In this document: positions 21,858 to 32,351 of the stretch, piece by piece
How the letters are laid out: every line of letters starts with the position of its first letter
Position numbering within the stretch: position 1 is the first letter of the stretch
Assembly: GCA_037447655.1 (NCBI GenBank)
Contig: JBBHKE010001835.1
Span: forward strand, 41,248-105,247
Length of the DNA: 64,000 bases
Direction of reading: 5' to 3'
Source of the DNA: Zygnema cylindricum
Taxonomy: Eukaryota > Streptophyta > Zygnematophyceae > Zygnematales > Zygnemataceae
Made by a program: the position numbers and the translations under genes
The notes under the pieces: generated by a model
Database searches by the model: none
Told to the model about the DNA's origin: nothing
What the model saw: only the letters and a program-made list of their open reading frames with translations

Positions 21858-22738
21858 AGCCCAAAAATACTTTGATCAAAAATCACAAACCACAAACAAC
21901 GAGAAAAAGGGCCTTCAACTCAAAATCAATTACACAAACTTATATATTGATTAACATTTCGTTCAACTCCAAATAATTGTTGCAATGTCTTTTCTAAATA
22001 AACTTTGTCATTCAAACAAACCATTTCTTGAACTCAAAGGATGGAATGTGAAAGCTTTGAGGGCTAAAATTTTGGGTAAAATCGTTTCGAGCCTGAAAGA
22101 TAAAAAAAATCCCATTCTGAGAGCCAAAATTTTGACAAGAATACATACAAGAATGGAAGTTTTGAGAACTATTCCCTAATATGTACGCTCTCTCTACCAT
22201 CTCCTACCTCTCTACCGACTGTTTAGTTGCCATGTGTCCCAAACCACGAACCCAAGTCGAATAAGACCAAGCACACATATGAGACGAATTTTGTTGTCGT
22301 CTCGTTGGCTCCTCAACTTGCCTGAAAGACGGATTTCAGGGCTTACCGGCTTTTTTACTGATCAAGGAATGTTGACTTGTGGAACTTTCGGGCAGCATTT
22401 GAGGCAAGTTTTTCTCTGGTTCCACAGATTTAGGGTTTTCGGAAATTGCGGATGTGGTGCCAGCTGCCTCGGAAAGATGTACCCTTCGAATGTCGGCTGA
22501 GGGTCGAACTCGATCCAAAAGTCATAAAACCGCATTTCCCCAACTTTTTCTGGCTTCAATGTCACGTCGCTGATTTTCCTGAACTGCTCCAAGGACAAGT
22601 TTGAAAACTACCCGAGTTCCACTAGAAAAAAAAAGGAAGAAAAAAAGGCGCGGAGAGATAAATTGATAACAACAACAAAGGAAAAAGACAACAAATATAT
22701 AAAAGAAATAGTTACGGAGCTGGATATAGTTTATTTGG
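21855..22738. other. no retroelement; possible minus-strand protein-coding fragment at 22,362-22,610
   Basis: Mostly unassigned sequence. On the minus strand 22,598-22,362 reads MSLEQFRKISDVTLKPEKVG, then MRFYDFWIEFDPQPTFEGY. This has a balanced, protein-like composition unlike the flanking low-complexity frames, but I do not recognise the family and see no clear splice sites. Near 22,040-22,160 an imperfect repeat of GAGRGCYAAAATTTTG occurs twice. Confidence 0.3.
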
Positions 22739-23095
22739 GTAAGGAGGGAGGGGAGGAGGAGAGGGAGAGGGAGAGAGCATTTAATGTTCCTCCAAAAAAT
22801 AATATTGAGTAAAACCAAACGGGGCACTGATCTGTAGGAGAGAGAGAGGATTACAAATAGAGAGGGGATAGAAGGATAGAGTGAGAGGGAGAGGGGGGGG
22901 GAGGGGGGGGGGGAGGGGAGGGGAGGGGAAGGAGGGAGGGAGAGGAGGAGAAGGAGGGAGGGAGGGGAGGAGAATAGGGGAGGGAGAGGAGAGGAAAGAG
23001 GGAGGGAGAAGAGGGGAAAGAAGGGAGAGGAAGGGAAAGAGGGAGGGAAGCGGGGAGGGAGGGAGGGAGGGAGGGAGGGAAGGAGAGAGGGCATA
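22739..23095 (+). repeat. long purine (GGGAGA/GGGAGG) tract
   Basis: Roughly 350 bp of almost pure G and A on the plus strand, with G-runs up to nine at 22,895-22,915. On the minus strand it yields spurious Pro/Ser/Leu-rich open frames. Such mirror-like tracts can form triplex or G-quadruplex structures. Confidence 0.9.
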
Positions 23096-23440
23096 TTGCA
23101 AAGGACTATGCAGGTTGCTTATTTTTGTCGCCACCTTTCTTTTCGGGTGAGTTTTGTTTGTTGTTTTTTTTTTTTTTATGCGTCCCTTTTTGTTTGGGAT
23201 CTCGATCGGTCACGTTGGAAAAATTATATGTTGTTGTACGGGTGAAAAACGATGGTTTGGTACGGATGGATTTGAGTCATCGGCGCTTAATCGTACGGTA
23301 GAATGACTCACATCGCGACGTTTTAATTGACGTGAGATGACGTCATGGGCGATTCACTTCCAAACAAAAAAAAGGACATTCATTTCATCATCTCATTCAT
23401 CATCCATTTCTAGTGTGAATCTTGCATACGTGATGGAACT
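23096..23440. other. unassigned, no feature seen
   Basis: A T-tract and unique-looking sequence with several GTACGG words. No coding frame or repeat ends found. Confidence 0.4.
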
Positions 23441-23698
23441 TCGACTCAATCGACCCGGTCTGCAGAGTTTGCCGTACAGTTACAGAAACGTATGATGGAA
23501 ATTCACCCTAAGGTAAATTTACGCATAGTGCACACCCGCGTTGTTTCCGAACAGAAAAAGAAAAAGCAGTTAAGTAAAAGACAAATCAAATCCGTTAACC
23601 ACAATGGGATGTACGAATACAGTACGGGTAAATGCAACTGGAAATTACAAAAACTACAAAATATTCTCGCTTTGTCGGCTTCTTTACGTGTCGAATAG
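23430..23698 (+). pseudogene. fragment paralogous to the exon-like block at 26,285-26,371
   Basis: Positions 23,432-23,515 match 26,285-26,371 (AGAGTTTGCCGTACA, AAACGTATGATGGAA, TTCACCCTAAG). In frame it reads AEFAVQLQKRMMEIHPK, against VEFAVQLQKRMMELHPK in the other copy. Just upstream, GTGATGGAACTTCGACTCA is identical to 25,586-25,604. The frame continues as lysine-rich sequence (VNLRIVHTRVVSEQ, KKKKQLSKRQIKSVNHNG) to a stop at 23,696. AAG/GTAAAT after the shared block could be a splice donor. No known family. Confidence 0.4.
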
Positions 23699-23778
23699 CA
23701 TGTCTGCATTTTTTCCGAAAAAATCTAAATAGTAACAGTTATAAGAAAGACAAAACAGAATCAGCCAACCACAAGGTA

Positions 23779-24000
23779 CACTGTGAATCGCTATTCGCGT
23801 TAATGCTTTTTTTGCCACTAAAAACGTATTTTCTCTGTACACACTTGTAGGATTCTGGATCTGACGATTGCGATTGAAAGGTAAGATTCTTAGCTTCCAA
23901 TTGGCGGTCTCGAATTGAAAATTGGACAAGTGTGTACGGGAAAAAGATATTTTAAGTTGCGAACAAAACATTAACACTACAGTAATTGCGATTCACGGGG
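23779..24000. mobile_element. TA-flanked inverted-repeat element (MITE-like), copy 1
   Basis: 222 bp bounded by TA on both sides (23,777-23,778; 24,001-24,002). Left end CACTGTGAATCGCTATT; the reverse complement of the right end is CCCCGTGAATCGCAATT. A second inverted pair lies inside (GTACACACTTGT and ACAAGTGTGTAC), so nearly the whole element can fold back. No coding capacity. Confidence 0.85.
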
Positions 24001-24437
24001 TACCACATATGGCGTTTAAACTTCCGAAGGGCGAAAAGTGAAGCTTGAAAACGATTCCGATGTCGTGCAGATATTTCTCGATGCGACAAACCTTTATTAC
24101 GTAGGGAGTGATCCGTACCGATTCACTATAATCATTGTCATCGATCAGAATCTAAGTTGGAGCTACCGACAACGTACTTTATGACAACTTTGAAAAAGTC
24201 TTCGATATCTTCCAATTTTAGTTCGAACGATAGAACAAGCGAAGCTTTACTTTCCGTGACGACTTTACAAACCCTACCTTTATTTTCCGTGATGACTTTA
24301 CAAACCCTAACACGACAATCTACCCAAAAAAACAAAAAAATATTGAAATAAATTGGAAAAGAAAAAAAGGCGGTGTGCTAATGAGTACCTATATGGTAAA
24401 AATAAACATAAAGGGTAGAAAAACTGGCGGGTAATTG
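24001..24437. other. unassigned
   Basis: No domain or repeat boundary. A short duplication, TTTCCGTGAYGACTTTACAA followed by ACCCTA, occurs at about 24,250-24,275 and 24,284-24,308. Confidence 0.4.
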
Positions 24438-24657
24438 GTGATATTAACAGTTAACAGGCTTGCAAGAAAACAATACATTCTTTCAGTGCGACACGACGGA
24501 ATTTTCCGTGCGAACTATTAGGAAACTCCAAACCTTGCGCGGAAAGAAAAAAAAAGTTAACAAAGGAATCGCACAAGGTTTACCAACAGTCGCACTAAAA
24601 TTCCGGTCTCGTCGCACTTAAACAATGTATCGTTTTCTTGCACGACTGTTAATTTCA
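24438..24657. mobile_element. foldback element with long inverted arms
   Basis: The left arm (GGTGATATTAACAG, TTGCAAGAAAACAATACATT, AGTGCGAC, GGAATTTT) is repeated in inverted orientation on the right (complement of GGTGAAATTAACAG, GTGCAAGAAAACGATACATT, AGTGCGAC, GGAATTTT). Arms are about 70 bp and the centre about 80 bp. No coding capacity; target duplication not clear. Confidence 0.75.
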
Positions 24658-24674
24658 CCAGTGACGCGCGAGTA

Positions 24675-24891
24675 CACTGTGAATCGCTAGTAGTGTTAAT
24701 GTTTTTTAACCCACTCAAAACATTATATATCCGTACACACGTGTCCGATTGTGGATCTGACGGTTGCGATTCAAAGGTAAGATTCTAAGCTTCCGATTGG
24801 CGGTCTCAAATTGAAAAACGGACAAGTGTGTACAGATAAAAGATGTTCTAAGTGGTGAAAAAACTATTAACACTAATAGTGATTGACGTTG
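24675..24891. mobile_element. TA-flanked inverted-repeat element (MITE-like), copy 2
   Basis: 217 bp flanked by TA (24,673-24,674; 24,892-24,893). It aligns along its whole length with copy 1 at 23,779-24,000, including CACTGTGAATCGCTA at the left, GGATCTGACGGTTGCGATT and AAGGTAAGATTCTAAGCTTC in the middle and a decayed right end (TAGTGATTGACGTTG). Confidence 0.85.
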
Positions 24892-25432
24892 TACTTCTAC
24901 GCGGTTTGTCAATTTTCACCGTATAAGGGTGAAGTTCCATCAAGCGAAAAGTGGCGTTTCTAACAGAAATCCGCGACTCTTCGTACCAAATCGTACCGCC
25001 TATTTTGTTTTTATACGAAAACCAACATTACAGAGAATCTTGCCAATACTCTCCGGAGGTCTTGGAGGTAATACTGGCCGTCGGATGTTCATATGCGATA
25101 AGTTCGCTTCAATTTTCTCTGTTAGACTAACCCACCTTGACGAGGTGGGTTGGCATACATTGAAATAAAAAAAATTGTGACACGGTGGACAATTAAGCTA
25201 CGTGTCATGATGGAAACCCAACAAAAAATCTTAAGATTTGCAAATGACACCCGGTTTCCAAGATACAACTGAAAATAAAAACGAAATTTCGTAACATTCC
25301 CTCGTCACGCTATTTTCAGTAACTTCTGTTCGTCACACTATTTCTCTCAAAGGACTTTCGTTATGTTCGAGAACTAAAACCCTAAAAAATGAGCTAGCGT
25401 ACAGACTAGCGTCTGCAAAAGGTATAAAAGTT
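24892..25432. other. unassigned
   Basis: No family recognised. Phrases such as GAAGTTCCATCAAGCGAAAAGTGG (24,931 on) recur in weaker form at about 24,018 and 25,611, hinting at older duplication within this region. Confidence 0.35.
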
Positions 25433-25606
25433 TTGTCGTATGATTACTTCGTACGCAGATACATGGTACGCAAGTCAAGATTTGAAGTTAAGTTTGTCGG
25501 TGCTAAAAATCTGAAAGATATTCAATATCGGATCGCAGCTTGCGTGGCGCCAGTCAATTTAAAACACGTGGCTTCCAGACTCTACGTGATGGAACTTCGA
25601 CTCAGG
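25433..25606 (+). CDS. putative exon of an unrecognised split gene (exon 1 candidate)
   Basis: The open frame reads SYDYFVRRYMVRKSRFEVK, then FVGAKNLKDIQYRIAACVAP and VNLKHVASRLYVMELRLR, balanced protein-like sequence without low complexity. It runs into CAGG/GTAAGG at 25,606-25,607, a good plant 5' splice site. The frame is open upstream and I cannot fix the start. Its last 19 bp recur at 23,431. Family unknown; it could be a host gene or a relic of a transposon ORF. Confidence 0.35.
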
Positions 25607-26049
25607 GTAAGGTTCCATTAGGGGAAAAATGTCGTTGTCTGCTGAAAGCCGTACTCTTTCGTACAGTAACGTACCAAAAAAAAAAAAAATGTCAGAAAAA
25701 TAAGCCTACTGAATGAGGGATTTGATTCTCCACGTTTATGGGCATAAACGTGGACCGTCCGATGCATAATCGGATTCTCCATCGTCAGACACTTTCAGTT
25801 CGCAACAAGTGACCCGGAGTAGGTCAATTCTTAGCGCTTGAACGAATAACATCGTGCCTCGTGGAAAAGTGAACAAATATCCACGACGACCGCACGACCA
25901 AGTGGGTACATGTCGCATATGACATGTGCCTTCCGCCAGGGAGGATGCGAGGCCACCGGAAGACGCAAAAAAATCATTGACGGAGGATATTGTTTCACGC
26001 GATCCACTTACCATTTTGACATTTTTGTACGCATTTACAAATCTTAAGT
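25607..26049. other. unassigned, possible intron
   Basis: Lies between two protein-like blocks of similar style. Contains an A-tract and no recognisable domain. An inverted pair, CCACGTTTATG and CATAAACGTGG, sits at 25,730-25,753. Confidence 0.3.
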
Positions 26050-26371
26050 TTCGTCCCCTCGTACATATTTTATTCAATACGTCGTACGAGTCACTTTTTA
26101 CCTTCGCTGGTACGAATACGTGGTCACAATTTGTTGCCAGAGATTCTTTGAAGATTACCAGAATCGTATTCTTTTATTACGTGGCCAAATCAAAGTGTGC
26201 CACGCAAAAACAAATATCGGTTACTTACCCGACACAATGGAACGGTTCTTAAGTAAACAAATTTTTGATGTTTACAAAGACCGCCTAATGGAACAACGCT
26301 CTCAATCGCCCCGATCTGTAGAGTTTGCCGTACAATTACAAAAACGTATGATGGAACTTCACCCTAAGTGA
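26050..26371 (+). CDS. putative terminal exon of the same unrecognised gene
   Basis: The frame opens after a TAA near 26,048 and reads SSPRTYFIQYVVRVTFYLRW, YEYVVTICCQRFFEDYQNRI, LLLRGQIKVCHAKTNIGYLP, then MERFLSKQIFDVYKDRLMEQ and VEFAVQLQKRMMELHPK, ending at TGA 26,369-26,371. No low complexity, about 105 residues. The last 29 codons have a paralogue at 23,432-23,515. No catalytic motif that I recognise. It joins the 25,433 block only if an intron is assumed. Confidence 0.35.
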
Positions 26372-26644
26372 TTTTGGTCACCGTTGAGTTTTTACGATTT
26401 GATTCATAATTTGAACTTTTTCGAAGAGACTATCGTTAGGGTGTATTTGATTTGAGAAAAGATCTTTTTATGTCGTCATGAAATTCCGTCGCAAGTGCCG
26501 TACTGTATTTTTTAACCAACAAAGTGTACGATCAGGACTACTTTTTCAAAATTGTCCTACATTACATTGTCGCTTAGCTCCATTTCAAATTCCGGGTCGA
26601 TGATGGAGATTCTAGGGATTCGAATCTTCCTTTTTTGTACGTTA

Positions 26645-27260
26645 CACCGCGTATCGTAATTAGAGTAAATAACGCTAATTCGGTCGCTCAAAATTTCGAC
26701 TCCACCACGTCAAATAGAGTAAATGATTCGAATTTTTTCATTATTCTAATTTAGGTAAGGTTTAATTAGCGTAAAAAAATTATAATATAGGTTATTATTA
26801 AATAGTGTGGTGTACAGACGACGTTCGACTGTGCAAAATTGTACTTTTGAAAGTAAAAAGGTACAAATAATGATTTAATAGAATCGTGCTCGCACGTGAA
26901 ATCACACTAAACAAAAAATCAATCATATCGAAAAAAAGTCGTTTGCATAACTCTCGTCCGTCGACAACATCGTCGTTAGTGTGAACATTTACTGACATTC
27001 AGTGCGACAAATAGTCCTAGCGTCATAATGACGTCAAAACTATACAGAATGACAGATTTTGTACGTCTACGCAATTTAGTGTTCATAATTTCAGCGCGGA
27101 TAATTATTGCGGACATAACCCAATATAGAGTACTTAAATAAATTAGAGTAAACTTCCTCTGTGAAAAAGTTCTATCACATAAATTAGTGTGCATTACTCT
27201 AATTTTTTTTTTTGTTTTTTTACTCTAATTTTTTTATTTCTCTAATTATGATTCGCGGTG
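26645..27260. mobile_element. TA-flanked inverted-repeat element, copy 3
   Basis: 616 bp between TA dinucleotides (26,643-26,644; 27,261-27,262). The left end is CACCGCGTATCGTAATTAG and the complement of the right end is CACCGCGAATCATAATTAG, followed by AGAGTAAATA-type subterminal sequence on both sides. The TIR start is shared with copies 1, 2 and 4. AT-rich interior with no transposase. Confidence 0.8.
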
Positions 27261-27315
27261 TAGTGTATTTTTTATTTTTGTACATCACTAAAGATTCTAC
27301 AAAGCTAAAAACTTA

Positions 27316-28754
27316 CACCGCGAATCGTTATTAGTGTCAAAGTTTAAATAGTGTTGAATAAAATTTACCGTCATTGATGCTAATTAAGAATTTGAAATTT
27401 TAAAAAATAAAGGTTTAATCTAATTTCGGCATTATGCTAATTTGGGAACAGCAAAAATGGAATATTCGCCGTACAATTATATACATTAATATATGTATCC
27501 GTACAATATATTATAAATAGTACGCCGTCGTGAAATTTATATATCGGTACATGTCATACTAATTTATGTGTCATAATAAACCGGTTTTTTGAGCGCACGT
27601 TCCTATGCGTGGGCGTCTGATTTAATTCTTTTTTTGTAAATTTTTCACCTGAAAAGGTATATTTCTGTAGATCTATTATCGACCGTACACCACACTATTT
27701 AGATCTTATCGTACTTTCGTTCTTCACGCTATTTTGTACGGTACCTTAATTAACGTCAAGTAAAAATTAAAACCATGTATCCTATTTGAGGAATAATAAC
27801 AAAATTTTAAGAACCCAAATTAGTAGTGTTGTGTATCGGTAAGGATTTGCCGATAACCGATATGGGCCTTTTTTCGGGTATCCGATAATCGATATATTGG
27901 TACGATATATCGACATCGGTCTTATCGCCGATAAGTAGCCGATAATATCGGGTATTTATCGGCGATAATGCCGATAACGATAACTATCGGCGATAACTGT
28001 ACGGACCGTACAGATAATCGTACGGCATGTACACTCAACTGTACGTCTTATTCCCCGGACGTGTACAAGCACAAAAAGTACAGTAGCCGCCATGAGGTCT
28101 GTACGGATTTAATACGGATCCAGTAAAAACGATGTACCTTTCACATCCGACGCCATGGCTTTGTCCTTTTATTCTTGAGATCCACTGGGACATGCCACGT
28201 GTCAATCTGTCGACTTTTTTGGCATAAGCTGCCAAAAGAGCCATTCCGGGATGCCGGTGCTCACGCTGGCCCGTCCGCTCGTGTTTTCTCATTCCAAGTC
28301 GTCCGTTCGATTCCGGCGGCGCGCAGAATGTTATTTTGCGTCCGTTGTACTTTTGTGTCCGCCGTCCTTTTCCAGTTCCATGTTCACCAGTTTTTTAGTA
28401 AAATTACGTACGTCGCTTTAAAAGTTTTGTTCAGTTAACCGGCCAACGTTTATATGCTGCGCTATCCGTAATAAATTGCAGTTAAGCGGTAACGGAACAG
28501 ATTTTTATACGTGGCATGCCACGCTATATAAAATCAATAAAATAATACAGTATGTTATAAAGTACTATTGTATGCATACTATATATTTTTTAAGTTATCG
28601 CCGATATGGAATTTGTTGGTCCCAGACCGATATATCGGAATCTCTGACCGTTCGATAACCGATAACTATCGGTATCGGTGTTATCGCGATAAGTTTTTTA
28701 CCGATACACAACACTACAAATTAGTGACTTTGACACTAATAACGATTTGCGGTG
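27316..28754. mobile_element. TA-flanked inverted-repeat element, copy 4, host of a nested hAT-like element
   Basis: Ends are CACCGCGAATCGTTATTAG on the left and, as the complement of the right end, CACCGCAAATCGTTATTAG; the following TGTCAAAGT also matches on both sides. TA flanks at 27,314-27,315 and 28,755-28,756. Without the 893-bp nested element and its 8-bp duplication the unit is about 538 bp, similar to copy 3. Confidence 0.85.
27824..28716. mobile_element. non-autonomous hAT-like transposon
   Basis: 893 bp with 17-19-bp terminal inverted repeats TAGTGTTGTGTATCGGTAA (left) and the same sequence as the complement of the right end. It is flanked by an exact 8-bp direct repeat CAAATTAG (27,816-27,823; 28,717-28,724). 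An 8-bp target duplication with a TAGTGTTG-type end is diagnostic of the hAT superfamily. Both ends are packed with CGATAA/TATCGG words, the subterminal repeats a transposase would bind. No hAT transposase or BED-finger frame is present, so it depends on an element elsewhere. Confidence 0.9.
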
Positions 28755-28756
28755 TA

Positions 28757-30392
28757 GTCTTACGTAAGCTACATGACGTCATGCTGACGCTCCTATAAAA
28801 CCTAAATAGTTTGTCCGTCCTTTTGTCGCGTCTGTTATGGCCTGTTTAATCTTGGCCGTACGTTTCCCATTTTTGTTTCTATTACTTTTTTCTACTTTCG
28901 GGTTCATCCCCCAATTCCCTGTTTATGGTACTATGGCGAGAAACATTTACATCTTTGTACGGAATATAGTTTTGTTTGTTTCGGGGAATAGTACGGACAA
29001 ATCCAAATCTTTTTGGCAGACCGAATCTACATGATTCTGTGGCAAGTCGTCATATTTCCGTACGGACATGCCAAGGTACGGACAATCTGACGGGATTCCC
29101 AAGCAGGGAGTGTGAAAGACGGCCGTCAAATGTGGATGTATCTGCCGGCAATTCTGATTCCTAATCGTTAATAAAAACGTTAATTCGCGGCAGTGTCAGG
29201 GAGTAAATCTTGACCGTCAGAACAACCTTTATTGGATAGGACACAAAAAAAATAAAAAATCGTCTGTTTTGCCCCCAAAATTTAAAACGGACGTGACCGT
29301 ACGGTCATGTCACAACGCGAAAACCGTACGGATGGCATAACATCGAGCTTATCGTCTTTTATTGGCAGCATCTACGCGCTACGATAATCGTACACACCCG
29401 GTTCAGTCCGTACACCCATCGACACGTATCGTACACCCACCGATTATGAAAGTCAAACCCAATAAAAGACAAACCCTAAAGAAAGGTTTTGATACTTTTA
29501 AAGAACATGCAAATTTATGGTAGCTTTCCACGTGTCATCTACCTGAAAGCTTCAATTGTACGGACAGCTGCAATCGCACGATCCAGCAAAAAAAAAATGG
29601 AAGTCAAACCTATAAGAAAAGTCGAACCATACACGTAGCATCTCCGTTTTCAGGCTTTTTCCTACAACGATTCTGCTGAGGGACAGTGCCTGTTGTCCTA
29701 TTATCATGCGTCATCCACGTCAGAGGCAACGTGTATGAAAGACATGCATTTGTCGGTTTGTGTCAGCTTGGAAGCATCGTAGAATCATTAGTCAGACGTC
29801 ATCAGATCTCTAGCGCGTAGGAATCTACAGATCTCTAAAAAGATCTTTCGTGAGTAAAGACTCTCTTAGATTCCCTGCGTCTAGAAAACCACGTGCTGGA
29901 ATATACATTTTGTCATTTTATGACCTAAATCTCTAGATGCTCTCAGCTGACATTATTTCGTCGTTTGCCACGTGGCATCTGTCGATTAATGCTCCAACTG
30001 CAAACGGCTAAAGGAAAAGTTGCAGAAAGTGGAGCGAGCTACGTCGCACGAATCACCGCAAATCACGGAAACAATCCGTACCGTCCGATAGAAAAAAGTT
30101 CAGCCGTCCAATGGCCGAATCGCATATATTCATCTGACACGTGCGGCGGTGGCTGACCTTTATTTAAAAAACTTATTTAATGTGGAATCCTTCAGTACGG
30201 CATTTTTTGACTCATCGAGAACAGTGAACAAACAAACGACCGTACTCGTTTGTTTCGTACGAAAAAGACAGCTGCAGTACGTTAGTTCGACTGTACTTTT
30301 TTTAGTGCGAAATCGGTGGCATAAGTAGAAAGGAAATCTAAAATCGTAAGCGAATAATTTGCTGAATCGAAATCTATCCAAATACCTATTTA
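28757..30392. other. no gene recognised; GTACGG-rich unique-looking sequence
   Basis: Short frames only. Many GTACGG/CCGTAC words, several CACGTG or ACGTGG boxes (29,528, 29,968, 30,138) and a TTAATTCGCGGCAGTG at 29,181 that resembles a right end of the TA-flanked family without a partner. It could include promoter-type DNA, but no gene can be attached. Confidence 0.35.
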
Positions 30393-30429
30393 GGGAAAGG
30401 GAGAGGGAGAGGGAGAGGGAGAGGGAGAG
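30393..30429 (+). repeat. (GGGAGA)n microsatellite
   Basis: Six perfect or near-perfect GGGAGA units. Confidence 0.95.
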
Positions 30430-31440
30430 CCAATCTTTTTCTTTTTTTTTCAAATCAAAAACTTAAACCAAGTTCAAGATTTGGTAATTTGAACAAATTT
30501 GACATCCAATTTTCCCTTTTTTAATTGTTCTAATGATAGATATTTTAAAAATTTTAAGCGATATTTATGAAGATAATAATTGCCAAATTAATAAATTTTC
30601 AAAAACAAAAAAACAATGAATAAATAAAATATGATTTAAATAAATAAAAAGACAAGGCGAGAATATTATTTCCACAATGAAAACCTGAAAAAAATGTAAC
30701 AATTATTTTCCACAAACTTTGTTTTGAAAAGAAGAAACGACCAACAAGAGAAATAAAAAAATATAAACCTAAATTTACTTCTTTCTAGTTTTTGTTACAA
30801 ACTTGTTCTTTTTTATGGTATTGTTGTAAGTGAACTTCATCTCTCGTTAACGAAAAAAAAAAGGCAAAAAAAAAAAGAAATCAACCGAAGCAAGCTTCAT
30901 TGTTGTTTTTTTACTGTTTTTGTGTACTGGGTGAATCGACAAGATCCTATCTTTATCATTTACTTCCTTAAAAAAAGTAAAACCATTTACACCCTTTGCA
31001 ATATTTTGTTTTTTCATCTACTTCTTTTCTCCAAAAAAATAAATTTATATACTAAATTTTACATGAAAAAAAATATATATATATCCTTTCAAAACAGCAA
31101 ATTTTGATAACAACTAAATGTACATAAAAACAAAACATGAACCTAAGAAAAAAAGATACAACCTTAACCTACAACCAGCTATTTTCCCCCTATGAGGAAA
31201 AAAATTGGAAAGGAGGGATACAGGGAGGGATAAGGGGAAGGTAGGAGGAGGGAGAGGTGGAGAGAGAGGGGGAGGGGGAAGGAGTGGTATAAGATAGTAA
31301 ACTACAAAACTCCCCAGAAGTGAAAATCCCATCCCCTCCCCATGCCCCCGCCCCCTTGAAAAAAAAAAAAAAAAAAAAGGAAAATTGAAAAGAAAATTTT
31401 CAAATGAAAAAAAAAAATCTCTCCCAAATATCAATAAATA
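30430..31440. other. AT-rich and low-complexity sequence, no gene
   Basis: AT-rich to about 31,110, then a purine-rich stretch (31,200-31,290) and an A-tract (31,357-31,378) directly 3' of the truncated copia integrase. The minus-strand frame extending into it from the copia gene is read-through without homology. Confidence 0.6.
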
Positions 31441-32351
31441 CACCCATGACTTCTGAGAAAAGTCATCAACAATCACCAAAGTATATTTATTACCTCCAAT
31501 TTTCTTGGGTTTAATATGTCTACAAAGATTGACGTGAACAACCTCCAAAGGACTTTGAGTTCGATGATTGATGTCTTTATTCGGATGGGATTTCCGAATT
31601 TGACATCCTTTGCTACATCCTCCGCATCCGTTCACCTTCTCTCTGGAAGTGAGGTCCAAACCCCTCACCGAAGAATGACGAATCATCTTCTTCAAACTTA
31701 CCTCGGATGTGTGACACATCCGATGATGCCACAAGGTAAAATCACCTTTCAACTCCGAAATTTGGTGTGAAATTCCTTCGGTGGGAACTTTAGATTTCGG
31801 CCTCCTACATAAGAGCCAACTATGATTCGCATCCATTACGACTCCTTCTCCAATTATATTCCCCTTCTCATTCCAAATTTCAATAGATTGATCACCTCTC
31901 GCAAGTAAGCTTCCACCAATCCGTTGGATTTGTGGAACACTTAACAAATTGACCAAACCGTCTGGAATATAAAGAGTATTTTGAAGATGATACTCCGTCG
32001 ATTTTTCCTTCCCATCATTATCCCATGAAAGGAGACCAAGCGAAACCGTGCCAACCGTTCCAACCGAAATAAAATGGCCGCTTGCTACCGTATTAAACTT
32101 TGGAACCGTAAGTTCCCTCGTGTCATCAAACAAGGTGGCATCCGTGCAAACATGGTGGGATGCCCCCGTATCAATAATCCACTCTTTCTCCAGATTTATT
32201 TCACTACTCACCAAATCAAGGGTAAGGTTAAGAACCAGAAAAACATCACCGGTTTCATTACCATAGTCGAGGTAATTTGCATTAACATAGCCACGACCAC
32301 CACCGCGGCTACCTTCTCGGCCGCCACCTCGGGCGCCTCTATCACCTCCTC
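31441..32351 (-). pseudogene. copia (family G) protease, pre-integrase and truncated integrase
   Basis: Minus-strand pol of a copia lineage clearly distinct from A-D. Protease: EWIIDTGASHHVCTD with the DTG active site. Then LVNLLSVPQIQR and a zinc domain (FTLWHHRMCHTSEVSLKKMI, NGCGGCSKGCQIRKSH). The integrase starts VVHVNLCRHIKPKKIGGNKY, with Asn where the first catalytic Asp is expected, and IVDDFSQKSWVYLL, then is lost at about 31,440. RT and RNase H are absent from the window. Confidence 0.9.

Noticed and set aside
22522-23134. Pro/Ser/Leu-rich minus-strand frames of 117-190 codons
   Set aside because: They are produced by the purine tract at 22.74-23.1 kb; there is no domain and the composition simply mirrors the repeat.
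27316-28754. CACTA-type (EnSpm) assignment for the CACYG-ended elements
   Set aside because: CACTA elements make 3-bp duplications; all four copies here are flanked by the dinucleotide TA only.
31114-31440. Extension of the family G integrase frame to 31,114
   Set aside because: Homology ends at about 31,440; the rest is Phe- and Pro-rich read-through of A- and purine-rich DNA.
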